6,496 nt of DNA. Origin: Bacillota bacterium. Its GTDB lineage: Bacteria > Bacillota > Clostridia > Clostridiales > Clostridiaceae. The position numbers and the translations under genes are program-made. The stretch is taken from contig JAFADP010000093.1 in the NCBI GenBank assembly GCA_023424785.1, positions 1 to 6,496 of the forward strand. Reading direction: 5' to 3'. The notes beneath the pieces were generated by a model, which saw nothing but the letters and a program-made list of their open reading frames with translations, was not told the origin of the DNA and did no database searches. Positions 1 to 5,528 of the stretch are shown here, one piece after another. Each line of letters opens with the position of its first letter. Within the stretch, counting starts at the first letter, position 1.

Positions 1-1460
1 TGCCTTCATTATATGTAGATTATGTTAGTAAGGAAAATTTAAATTCTATAAAAGAAGTACAGGAGATATATATTAAAGAAGGAAGTTATAAAAATATATC
101 ACCTAAAAATCCAATGGCTACAGTAACTATTAAAATACCTAATGAAGGTAATAATATAATTATTGCTAATAAATTAAAAAGTTTTAAGGTTACTTTAAAG
201 GATAATGAATTAATAGATATATTAAATAGATATAGATATTATTTAAATAATGTAGAAGATATTGAGGAAAGTAATTTTAATGTTGAAGATGTATTAGAAG
301 TGTTAAAAAGTAAGTTTGAATATAATAACACTTTAATAGATTTTGAAGTTTTAGAAAGTGATGATTATAAAAATTTTAAAGGAGAGTATTCAAAGACACA
401 TATTATATCAGATAATTTTGTAATTATTGAAGCAGGTATATATCAAGGGGGGAGTTATTATACCAATTATATAGCTATGACTATTAATAATGAAGACATA
501 GTAATATCTTATTTACCTGTAATAACGCCTCAAATAGGAGAAATAAGACCTATAGTATTTCAAAGCCTTCCAATGATCTTTGCTGTTTCAGTTTTAATAA
601 TATTAATATCTACAATTATTTATTCAAGAACTATAGTAAATCCAATAGAAATGTTAGTAAATCAAGCAGTTTATATAAGAGAGAACATTAATAAGGATAT
701 AGAGGGTATAAAAATAGAAGGAAATGATGAAATAGCAACACTTGGAGAAACTCTTAATGATTTATATTTTAAGTTAAGAGATAATTTTAAAGAACTAGAA
801 AATAAAAATAATGATTTAAAACAACAAAATAAAAAACAAGAGGTATTTTTAAGAGCATCATCTCATCAATTAAAAACACCTGTTGCAGCAAGTATGCTTC
901 TTATAGATGGAATGATAAATGAAATAGGAAAGTATAAAGATACAAAAACATATCTTCCACAAGTAAAAGAACAATTATTATCTATGAGAAAGATTATTGA
1001 TAATATTTTAAGTTTAAATAATAGTAATGATTTTATTGAAGAAAATATAGATATTAAAGAATTAATAGATGAGTGCTTAATTTCACATAATATTCAAATT
1101 AGTAAAAGTAATTTATCTATAAAAAGTAATGTAAATAAGTATATATTAAAAAGCGACAAAAATTTAATGTTTAAAGTAATAGATAATTTAATTTCTAATG
1201 CAATAAAGTATTCTAAGGAAAATGGAGTTATAGACATAGAAATAAAAGAAGATACTTTAAGTATTAAAAATTATGGTGTATTAATAGATGAAGAAGTATT
1301 ACAAAATATTTTTGAACCTTTTGTATGTGGAAATAATAAGGAAAAAGGACATGGATTAGGACTTTATATAGTTTCTTATTATACGAAGCTTTTAAATTAT
1401 AATGTAGAAATTATAAATATAGAAAATGGAGTAGAAGCAAAAATTATTTTTAACAAGTAA
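1..1460 (+). CDS. Membrane sensor histidine kinase, 5'-truncated by window edge
   Basis: This is the sensor half of a two-component system; it should autophosphorylate on His and pass the phosphate to a response regulator not seen here. The frame is open from base 3, and the ATG at 114 has no ribosome binding site, so the gene begins upstream. About 190 visible residues before the membrane segment form an extracytoplasmic sensor region. A single transmembrane helix lies near 573-629, followed by a HAMP-like linker and a charged coiled coil. The H-box SSHQLKTP puts the phosphoacceptor His at 864-866. The ATP-binding part has an N-box (DNLISNAIKYS), an F-box (IFEPF) and a G2 box (GHGLGL); the C-terminus is complete (TAA 1458-1460). 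Oddities: Gln follows the His where Glu/Asp is usual, and the D-box reads NYGVLI instead of DxGxG. The adjacent ABC exporter suggests sensing of a toxic peptide or envelope stress, by inference. Family is certain, ligand unknown. Confidence 0.93.
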   Translation, partial: PSLYVDYVSKENLNSIKEVQEIYIKEGSYKNISPKNPMATVTIKIPNEGNNIIIANKLKSFKVTLKDNELIDILNRYRYYLNNVEDIEESNFNVEDVLEVLKSKFEYNNTLIDFEVLESDDYKNFKGEYSKTHIISDNFVIIEAGIYQGGSYYTNYIAMTINNEDIVISYLPVITPQIGEIRPIVFQSLPMIFAVSVLIILISTIIYSRTIVNPIEMLVNQAVYIRENINKDIEGIKIEGNDEIATLGETLNDLYFKLRDNFKELENKNNDLKQQNKKQEVFLRASSHQLKTPVAASMLLIDGMINEIGKYKDTKTYLPQVKEQLLSMRKIIDNILSLNNSNDFIEENIDIKELIDECLISHNIQISKSNLSIKSNVNKYILKSDKNLMFKVIDNLISNAIKYSKENGVIDIEIKEDTLSIKNYGVLIDEEVLQNIFEPFVCGNNKEKGHGLGLYIVSYYTKLLNYNVEIINIENGVEAKIIFNK

Positions 1461-1476
1461 AAATCTACACATTATC

Positions 1477-1494
1477 TTCATATGAAATTCATAT
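1477..1494 (+). promoter_or_regulatory. Direct-repeat operator, OmpR/PhoB-type activator site (predicted)
   Basis: TTCATAT occurs at 1477-1483 and again, identical, at 1488-1494, separated by 4 bp, so the repeats start 11 bp apart on the same face of the helix. A third, weaker copy (TACACAT, 5 of 7 matching) lies another 11 bp upstream at 1466-1472. The second repeat ends 8 bp before the -10 box and no convincing -35 exists. Two 7-bp repeats with a 4-bp spacer in place of the -35 is the pho-box arrangement known for OmpR/PhoB-family regulators. The likely binder is the response regulator partnered with the adjacent kinase, which is inference. The first repeat plus GAA also forms a 10-bp palindrome (1477-1486), so a dimeric repressor is an alternative. 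Confidence 0.6.
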
Positions 1495-1499
1495 TAACT

Positions 1500-1508
1500 T
1501 GGTATAAT
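1500..1508 (+). promoter_or_regulatory. Extended -10 promoter of the ABC exporter operon
   Basis: TGGTATAAT combines a consensus TATAAT (1503-1508) with the TGn extension. Transcription would start near 1515, leaving a leader of roughly 26 nt before the ATG at 1541. No hexamer at 16-18 bp upstream resembles TTGACA, which fits an activator-dependent promoter using the direct repeats just upstream. No terminator separates the kinase gene from the exporter, so read-through from upstream may also contribute. Confidence 0.65.
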
Positions 1509-1527
1509 TTACCCATAGATTAGTTAT

Positions 1528-1534
1528 GGGGGAG
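1528..1534 (+). promoter_or_regulatory. Ribosome binding site that sets the ATPase start at 1541
   Basis: GGGGGAG lies 6 nt before the ATG at 1541. An in-frame ATG at 1526 overlaps this Shine-Dalgarno sequence and has none of its own, so the longer reading MGERV... is rejected and the protein starts MLTINNLEV. Confidence 0.85.
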
Positions 1535-1540
1535 AGAGTT

Positions 1541-2428
1541 ATGTTAACAATTAATAATTTAGAAGTTAAATATGGTAAAAATGTTGCATTATCAATAAAA
1601 TCACCAATAACCTTTGAAGAGGGAGATAGAATAGGTATTATAGGTTCTAATGGAGCAGGAAAAAGCACCTTAGTAAAATCTATTTTAGGCCTTACTAAAT
1701 ATAATGGAAGAATTACTACAAACTTAAAGTTAGAAGAAATATCAGCTCATATGCAAGAAAATAATTATGTTGAAACTATGCCAATAAAAACTATAATGGA
1801 GGCAATTTTAAATACAAAAATAAAGAAAAATACTAAGCTTCAAGAATTAATAGAGTTCTTTAATTTTGAAGGATGCCTTAATAAAAGATTTAGTAACTTA
1901 TCAGGAGGACAAAAGCAAAGATTAACAATTATATTAGTTCTTATGCAGGATACACCTTTAGTATTTTTTGATGAAGTAACTTCAGGGCTAGATTTTGAAA
2001 CACGTCAACAACTAATGGAGAAAATAGCAAAATGGTATGAAAATAAAAAGTCTACTATATGTTTAGTATCTCATTACTATGAAGAATTAGAACAACTAGC
2101 AAATAAAATATTAATACTTGAAAAAGGAGAAGTTGTTGATTTTGGAGAAAGAGAACAGTTATTTAAGAAGTACTGTGGAAAATCAATAATTATTCTTGAA
2201 AATAATATGAAAAATGAATTAGTTACAAAAAAATTCCCAAGAATAAGTGCTCCAAAGCATTTAATTGCAATTTCTTGTTTAAATGAAGAAGAAGAAATAG
2301 AGATTATTAAATTATTAATTAAAGAAAATATAAACTTTAAAAGAAGTGATAATGATATAGAAATAATGTCTATTAATGCAAAGGAAAACTTTAAAGGAGG
2401 GAATAATAATGAATACAAAGCTGTTTAA
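1541..2428 (+). CDS. ABC transporter ATP-binding protein (exporter type)
   Basis: Cytoplasmic ATPase subunit of an ABC exporter, 295 residues, powering the ABC-2 permease encoded immediately downstream. Motifs in order: Walker A GSNGAGKST (residues 35-43), Q-loop Gln72, signature LSGGQ (120-124), Walker B LVFFDE with catalytic Glu145, D-loop SGLD (148-151), and H-loop His178. All catalytic elements are intact, so it should be active. After the nucleotide-binding domain (about residue 215) an extension of roughly 80 residues resembles the C-terminal tails of drug and antibiotic export ATPases in general layout; no motif in it assigns a substrate. The gene overlaps the permease gene by 20 bp, indicating coupled translation. 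It sits downstream of a kinase gene and a predicted activator-controlled promoter, so inducible expression is likely. Lantibiotic, bacitracin or other drug export is plausible but not demonstrable from the sequence. Confidence 0.93.
   Translation: MLTINNLEVKYGKNVALSIKSPITFEEGDRIGIIGSNGAGKSTLVKSILGLTKYNGRITTNLKLEEISAHMQENNYVETMPIKTIMEAILNTKIKKNTKLQELIEFFNFEGCLNKRFSNLSGGQKQRLTIILVLMQDTPLVFFDEVTSGLDFETRQQLMEKIAKWYENKKSTICLVSHYYEELEQLANKILILEKGEVVDFGEREQLFKKYCGKSIIILENNMKNELVTKKFPRISAPKHLIAISCLNEEEEIEIIKLLIKENINFKRSDNDIEIMSINAKENFKGGNNNEYKAV
2395..2400 (+). promoter_or_regulatory. Ribosome binding site that sets the permease start at 2409
   Basis: A perfect AGGAGG lies inside the 3' end of the ATPase gene, 8 nt before the ATG at 2409. 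The earlier in-frame ATG at 2376 would put this sequence inside the coding region and has no comparable site upstream, so 2409 is taken as the start. Confidence 0.88.
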
Positions 2429-3179
2429 TTTAAATTTAGTAAAATATGAATTGAGAAATTTAGTAGGTAATTTTATGACTATATTTTTTGGAGTGTTTTT
2501 CCCAATAGTACTTTCTATATTAATTGGAACTATTACTACAAAAGATGTACCAGACTCTATAAAATCAACAATTGTATCTCAAGTGTTTATTACATGTTCA
2601 ATAATAATTCCACTTGCAACAATTTTTATAGGATATCCAGCATTATTTTCTCAAGAACTTGAAAAAGATATACCAACAAGATTACAGTTATTTGGATATA
2701 ATCAAAAAAGTATACTAATAGCAAAAATAACTGCAAATTTAATTGTAGTTACATTATCATTAGGGTTATATACTTTAGTAGATTCGTTAGTGTTAGATAT
2801 AAAAATTCCAACTTTAAAAGCATTAATTATAAGTTTAATTTCAATATATTTATTAACATTAGCATTATTTATTGCAGCACATGGAATATCATTATATTTT
2901 AAAAAGTTTAGTATAACCTTTGGAGTTACAATGACAATTTATTTTGCAATAATGATTTTAAGTGGTGTATTTGGAGTTCAACCAGATGACTTTCCAAAGT
3001 TGTTAAGAAGTATAGCATACCTATTGCCAACAACTTATATGAGCTGTGATTTTCTAGATTTTTGGACAGGTGGAAGTTATAATTTTGTACCATATATACA
3101 ATCCTTTATATTTTTTATAGCTATATGTGGAATAATATTATTTATAGGAATAAATCACAGTAAAAGAAAAGTTAAATAA
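2409..3179 (+). CDS. ABC-2 type exporter permease
   Basis: Integral membrane subunit, 256 residues, forming the transport path of the exporter energised by the upstream ATPase. By eye there are six hydrophobic segments: about 21-42, 58-80, 104-128, 138-160, 169-191 and 229-248. Between helices 2 and 3 lies the charged stretch SQELEKDIPTRLQLFGYNQ (81-99), which matches the position and character of the coupling region of ABC-2 permeases, where an acidic/Arg stretch followed by a Gly and a small loop contacts the ATPase. The helix 5-6 connection (about 192-228) is the large extracytoplasmic loop. The C-terminus ends in a basic tail (SKRKVK). The six-helix ABC-2 fold distinguishes it from ten-helix BceB/FtsX-type permeases often paired with bacitracin-sensing kinases. 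Only one permease gene is present, so a homodimer with two ATPases is expected. Substrate unknown. Confidence 0.88.
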   Translation: MNTKLFNLNLVKYELRNLVGNFMTIFFGVFFPIVLSILIGTITTKDVPDSIKSTIVSQVFITCSIIIPLATIFIGYPALFSQELEKDIPTRLQLFGYNQKSILIAKITANLIVVTLSLGLYTLVDSLVLDIKIPTLKALIISLISIYLLTLALFIAAHGISLYFKKFSITFGVTMTIYFAIMILSGVFGVQPDDFPKLLRSIAYLLPTTYMSCDFLDFWTGGSYNFVPYIQSFIFFIAICGIILFIGINHSKRKVK

Positions 3180-3180
3180 T

Positions 3181-3218
3181 AATAAGGCCAACAAGAGTTT
3201 TAACTTGTTGGCTTTATT
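3181..3218. terminator. Bidirectional intrinsic terminator between convergent genes
   Basis: A 15-bp stem pairs 3181-3195 with 3204-3218 (core GCCAACAAG / CTTGTTGGC, one G-U pair at 3186/3213) around an 8-nt loop, AGTTTTAA. It starts 1 nt after the permease stop codon and ends 1 nt before the azlD stop codon. T-rich sequence follows on both strands (TTTATTGTTAT rightward; TTATTATTTAAC leftward), so one hairpin can end transcription from both sides. Confidence 0.88.
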
Positions 3219-3219
3219 G

Positions 3220-3546
3220 TTATATATAATTAAGTATAGCAATTGTAATAACTCCTACTAAAATAGAAAGACCTAAGGATTTCTTTTTTAAAGATACTAC
3301 AAGAACTACCATAGAAGCTAATAATTTTATATTATCTAAACTTATGTATATTTCTCTATTATTAGTAAAAATATCAGGGCAAATTAATGCTGCAAATATT
3401 CCAACGGGAATAAACTTCATCCAATCTTTAAGCCACTGTGGCAGTTCTTTACCAGCTAAACAAACCATAGGAAGTGCACGAGGAATATAAGTACAAATAG
3501 CAGTACCAAAGATAAGCAGGTAAACATTAAGAGTAGTAATTTTCAT
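3220..3546 (-). CDS. azlD: AzlD family branched-chain amino acid transport protein
   Basis: Small membrane partner of AzlC, 108 residues, the usual size for this family. AzlC/AzlD pairs (also YgaZH in E. coli, BrnFE in Corynebacterium) export branched-chain amino acids and, in some species, methionine. The family signature near the N-terminus is visible as TYIPRALPM (residues 19-27), with the conserved Arg23 after the first helix. Further hydrophobic stretches lie near 45-60, 74-88 and 92-106, giving about four membrane segments. It starts only 1 nt after the azlC stop codon, behind GGAAGGTGA (3553-3561) inside the end of azlC, so the two are co-transcribed and probably translationally coupled. 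It ends next to the shared terminator hairpin. Confidence 0.9.
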   Translation of the reverse strand: MKITTLNVYLLIFGTAICTYIPRALPMVCLAGKELPQWLKDWMKFIPVGIFAALICPDIFTNNREIYISLDNIKLLASMVVLVVSLKKKSLGLSILVGVITIAILNYI

Positions 3547-3547
3547 T

Positions 3548-4282
3548 TTAATTCACCTTCCTTTTCTTTAGAAACTTTTCAATAAAATAGCATATAGTTG
3601 CAGCACCTAAAGTAGCTATAATTACATATAAATTATTATTCATAACTAAAGATAGTGAAATGGCAATAATTCCTGATAATATAGCACAAAGTACATATAT
3701 ACCCCCTTTAAGCTGTAAGCATAATAAGCATATAAACATAGATGTAAGAACAAAATTAACAATAACATCATTAAAATTAAATATTGATCCTGTTACAGCA
3801 CCTATTACATTACTTAATATCCAAGTAATATGAGAAATAATATTTACTATCATAGCCCTTTTGGGAGTCCAATGTTCCTCTTTAAATTTCATAAGGTTAA
3901 TAGCAAAAGATTCATCTGTAATTTCTGATGAAAAAAACAATAAAAACTTTTTACTACACTTATTAAAAAAAGGAGATAAAGTAGAGCTCATGAGTAAGTG
4001 TCTTAAATTAACTATAAAAATAGTAGATATAATAGAAATCATAGAACTTTGAGCAATTAACATAGATGCTGTTATAAATTGTCCACTACCTGCATATAAG
4101 AAAAGAGAGAGCATGGCAATATGCAAAGGTGAAAGTCCTGCTTTTTGAGATAAAATTCCACATGCAATTCCAAGAGGTATATAGCCAATGCAAATAGGAA
4201 TTGCTCCCTTAACTCCAAGAAGAATATCATCTTTTGATATTTTTGAAGTTTTATCTTTTTTAGTTTTAACTAATTCCGTCAC
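3548..4282 (-). CDS. azlC: AzlC family branched-chain amino acid exporter subunit
   Basis: Large subunit of the AzlCD-type exporter, 244 residues, normal for the family. It should expel excess leucine, isoleucine, valine or toxic analogues such as azaleucine; that role comes from characterised relatives, not from this sequence. Recognisable motifs: PICIGYIPLGIACG in the first helix (29-42), YAGSGQF (63-69), NLRH (92-95), and ITDESFA (121-127), all characteristic of AzlC. Hydrophobic segments continue to the C-terminus, which ends in a basic tail (KKRKVN). The start is GTG at 4282-4280, chosen because AAGGGGGA (4289-4296) sits 6 nt upstream and no ATG precedes it in frame. The hydrophilic, lysine-rich first 18 residues are cytoplasmic. 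It is the first gene of the azlCD operon and divergent from the half-permease pair. No T-box or leucine-responsive leader is visible; the 5' leader is only about 40 nt. Confidence 0.92.
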   Translation of the reverse strand: MTELVKTKKDKTSKISKDDILLGVKGAIPICIGYIPLGIACGILSQKAGLSPLHIAMLSLFLYAGSGQFITASMLIAQSSMISIISTIFIVNLRHLLMSSTLSPFFNKCSKKFLLFFSSEITDESFAINLMKFKEEHWTPKRAMIVNIISHITWILSNVIGAVTGSIFNFNDVIVNFVLTSMFICLLCLQLKGGIYVLCAILSGIIAISLSLVMNNNLYVIIATLGAATICYFIEKFLKKRKVN

Positions 4283-4288
4283 AAAAAA

Positions 4289-4296
4289 TCCCCCTT
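4289..4296 (-). promoter_or_regulatory. Ribosome binding site supporting the azlC GTG start
   Basis: On the minus strand AAGGGGGA lies 6 nt before the GTG at 4282-4280. Its strength and spacing justify a GTG start where no ATG is available. Confidence 0.8.
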
Positions 4297-4326
4297 AAAT
4301 ATTTGGTAAATAAACATACAAATTAA

Positions 4327-4355
4327 ATTATAGCACAAAAGAACAAATATATGGA
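4327..4355 (-). promoter_or_regulatory. Predicted azlCD promoter
   Basis: Minus strand: TGCTATAAT (4335-4327) is an extended -10 with a consensus TATAAT. A poor -35 (TCCATA, 4355-4350; 3 of 6 matches) lies 17 bp upstream. Transcription would begin near 4320 and give a leader of roughly 38 nt. The -35 region overlaps that of the divergent promoter. Confidence 0.6.
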
Positions 4356-4380
4356 AATGTATATGAAAAAGTGAGATAAT
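4352..4380 (+). promoter_or_regulatory. Predicted promoter of the half-permease pair
   Basis: TGGAAA (4352-4357; 4 of 6 to TTGACA), a 17-bp spacer, then GATAAT (4375-4380) preceded by the TGn extension at 4372-4374. A second possible -10 (CATAAT, 4384-4389) has no good -35. The -35 shares bases 4352-4355 with the opposing azlCD -35, so the two promoters cannot be fully independent. Confidence 0.45.
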
Positions 4381-4386
4381 ATACAT
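4357..4386. promoter_or_regulatory. Perfect 8-bp inverted repeat, possible operator
   Basis: ATGTATAT (4357-4364) and its exact complement ATATACAT (4379-4386) are separated by 14 bp; half-site centres are 22 bp apart, about two helical turns. The dyad brackets the predicted -10 of the rightward promoter and touches the -35 of both promoters, a suitable place for a repressor controlling both operons. In sequence this AT-rich a chance dyad is possible, so the call is tentative. Confidence 0.35.
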
Positions 4387-4428
4387 AATATTGAAGATAT
4401 ACAATTATTTTACTTTGAGGAGGGTGCT

Positions 4429-4905
4429 ATGGTTGAGGGGTTATATTTAATAGCAGTATTATTTACAATAATATCTTTAATAAGAGATAGAAAAAAAACT
4501 TTAGAGGCCTTAAAAAAATCATTGAAAATATTTGAAAGTATAGTGCCTATGTTAGTTACAGTAACAATTATTTATGGATTATTTATAGTTATTTTTAATG
4601 AAAATTTAGTACAAGAATTAATAGGAGAAAAATCAGGAATTATAGGTGTATTTTTATCAATAAGTATAGGATTAATGAGCAACTTAAGTGGGTTTATTGC
4701 ATATCCATTAGGAGAAAATTTATTAAACTTAGGTGGAGGAATATCTCAGGTAGCAGGTTTTTTATGTTCATTAATGCTAATTAATATTTCTGCAATGCCA
4801 TTAGAATTTAAGTATTGGGGAAGAAGAACTACAGTATTAAGAAATACATTTGGAATAATTTTAAGTTATATAGTAGCAATAGTTGTGGGAGGAGTTTTAA
4901 AGTGA
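4429..4905 (+). CDS. Half-size permease of the COG0701/ArsP-like family, first of a pair
   Basis: Membrane protein of 158 residues. It resembles the small 'predicted permeases' (COG0701, related to the organoarsenical permease ArsP) found as adjacent gene pairs in anaerobic bacteria and archaea; this assignment is from recalled family features such as NLSGFIAYPLG (85-95), SAMPLEFKYWG (121-131) and VLRN (136-139). Hydrophobic segments lie near 4-18, 36-56, 69-90, 104-124 and 140-157, with a basic cytoplasmic loop RDRKKTLEALKK (19-30). Residues 66-145 align without gaps to residues 74-153 of the next gene, so the two are diverged copies of one repeat. No Cys pair or metal-binding cluster is present, so arsenic transport should not be assumed. 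Start is ATG 4429 behind GAGGAGGG (4417-4424). The stop TGA overlaps the next start. Substrate unknown. Confidence 0.8.
   Translation: MVEGLYLIAVLFTIISLIRDRKKTLEALKKSLKIFESIVPMLVTVTIIYGLFIVIFNENLVQELIGEKSGIIGVFLSISIGLMSNLSGFIAYPLGENLLNLGGGISQVAGFLCSLMLINISAMPLEFKYWGRRTTVLRNTFGIILSYIVAIVVGGVLK
4887..4894 (+). promoter_or_regulatory. Ribosome binding site that sets a GTG start at 4902
   Basis: GGGAGGAG lies 7 nt before GTG at 4902-4904, inside the last codons of the previous gene. The alternative ATG at 4815 would overlap the upstream gene by 91 bp and add a hydrophilic leader with no family resemblance, so GTG is preferred. Confidence 0.85.
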
Positions 4906-5444
4906 AGAGTATATTAGAAATATTAAAAAGATATAAATTTGCACTATTAAGTATGGCTATATTAATTATTTTATTTATTGTAAAAAGACCTATTGGAAAA
5001 GAAGCAAGTGAAAATATACTTCAGAGTTTTAAAGAATTTTTTAAAATAACACCTCCTTTATTTATAATATTAGGTCTTATGGATATATGGATACCAGAAG
5101 AGAAGTTTGCAAAATATATGGGAAAAAGATCTGGTATATTGGGAGTATTAATATCTCTTATAGCTGGAGCATTATGTGTAGGTCCTCTATATATGACTTT
5201 TCCTATGGGAGCTATATTATTAAGAAAAAGAGCATCTATTAAAAATGTATTAATATTCATAGGAGCATCATCTAGTATAAAAATACCAGAAATAATAGTT
5301 GAAATATATACATTAGGAGTAAAGTTTACTTTTGTTAGATTAGGCATTGAAATTATAGGAATAATCTTAATTGGATGGATTATTGATAAGAGGCTTCCAA
5401 GAAGAGAGAAAGAAATAATATTTAAAAAGTCAAAATATATATAA
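4902..5444 (+). CDS. Half-size permease of the COG0701/ArsP-like family, second of a pair
   Basis: Membrane protein of 180 residues and probable partner of the preceding half-permease. Start GTG and the upstream stop TGA share GTGA (4902-4905), a 4-bp overlap typical of translational coupling and of subunits needed in equal amounts. Family features: PPLFIILGLMDIWIP (51-65), MGKRSGILG (73-81), GPLYMTFPMG (94-103), IFIGASSSIKIPE (118-130) and KFTFVRL (141-147). Hydrophobic segments are near 12-28, 49-64, 79-102, 113-126 and 144-161; the C-terminal 20 residues are basic and probably cytoplasmic. About 23 of 80 residues are identical to the preceding protein in an ungapped alignment, including the Pro-x-Gly in the central helix (Pro101 here, Pro93 there). 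Full-length ArsP-type permeases carry two such repeats in one chain; here they are separate genes. No terminator is evident downstream. Transported substrate unknown. Confidence 0.8.
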   Translation: MKSILEILKRYKFALLSMAILIILFIVKRPIGKEASENILQSFKEFFKITPPLFIILGLMDIWIPEEKFAKYMGKRSGILGVLISLIAGALCVGPLYMTFPMGAILLRKRASIKNVLIFIGASSSIKIPEIIVEIYTLGVKFTFVRLGIEIIGIILIGWIIDKRLPRREKEIIFKKSKYI

Positions 5445-5468
5445 AAAATTTTCAAAAACATATAGTAT

Positions 5469-5497
5469 TTAATAACTCTTTATGCTATTATTATAAC
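5469..5497 (+). promoter_or_regulatory. Possible promoter of the right-edge membrane protein gene
   Basis: TTAATA (5469-5474; 4 of 6 to TTGACA), 17-bp spacer, then TATAAC (5492-5497). An alternative extended -10, TGCTATTAT (5483-5491), overlaps it but lacks a good -35. The 84-bp gap upstream of this gene contains no terminator that I can see, so read-through from the permease pair is also possible. Confidence 0.35.
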
Positions 5498-5528
5498 TAT
5501 AAAACAGCGTAATGTATGGAGGGATTAT

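Noticed and set aside
114..1460. ATG at 114 as the true start of the histidine kinase
   Set aside because: No ribosome binding site precedes it and the same frame is open back to base 3, so the gene continues upstream of the window.
2077..2418. 113-codon minus-strand reading frame opposite the ATPase gene
   Set aside because: It lies antisense to a clear ABC ATPase, has no ribosome binding site, and its Ser/Phe/Ile-rich composition is what antisense AT-rich coding gives.
3861..4052. 63-codon plus-strand reading frame inside azlC
   Set aside because: It is antisense to a well-supported AzlC gene, with no family resemblance and no promoter.
4283..4326. T-box or amino-acid-responsive leader ahead of azlC
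   Set aside because: The predicted leader is only about 40 nt and contains no hairpin, specifier loop or terminator.
4491..4498. A8 tract in the first half-permease gene as a phase-variation or slippage site
   Set aside because: It encodes Lys-Lys in frame, tracts of 7 A also occur elsewhere in the window (for example 2227-2233), and nothing suggests a selected switch.
4815..4901. N-terminal extension of the second half-permease from ATG 4815
   Set aside because: It would overlap the upstream gene by 91 bp, adds a hydrophilic leader, and ignores the strong GGGAGGAG 7 nt before GTG 4902.
5021..5461. 146-codon minus-strand reading frame opposite the second half-permease
   Set aside because: It is antisense to a family-supported gene; the hydrophobic look comes from the complement of a membrane protein gene.
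5462..5500. AT-rich imperfect dyad (ATAGT ... ACTAT) before the last gene, as terminator or operator
   Set aside because: Only short outer arms pair, the interior does not match, there is no GC stem, and such dyads are expected by chance at this composition.
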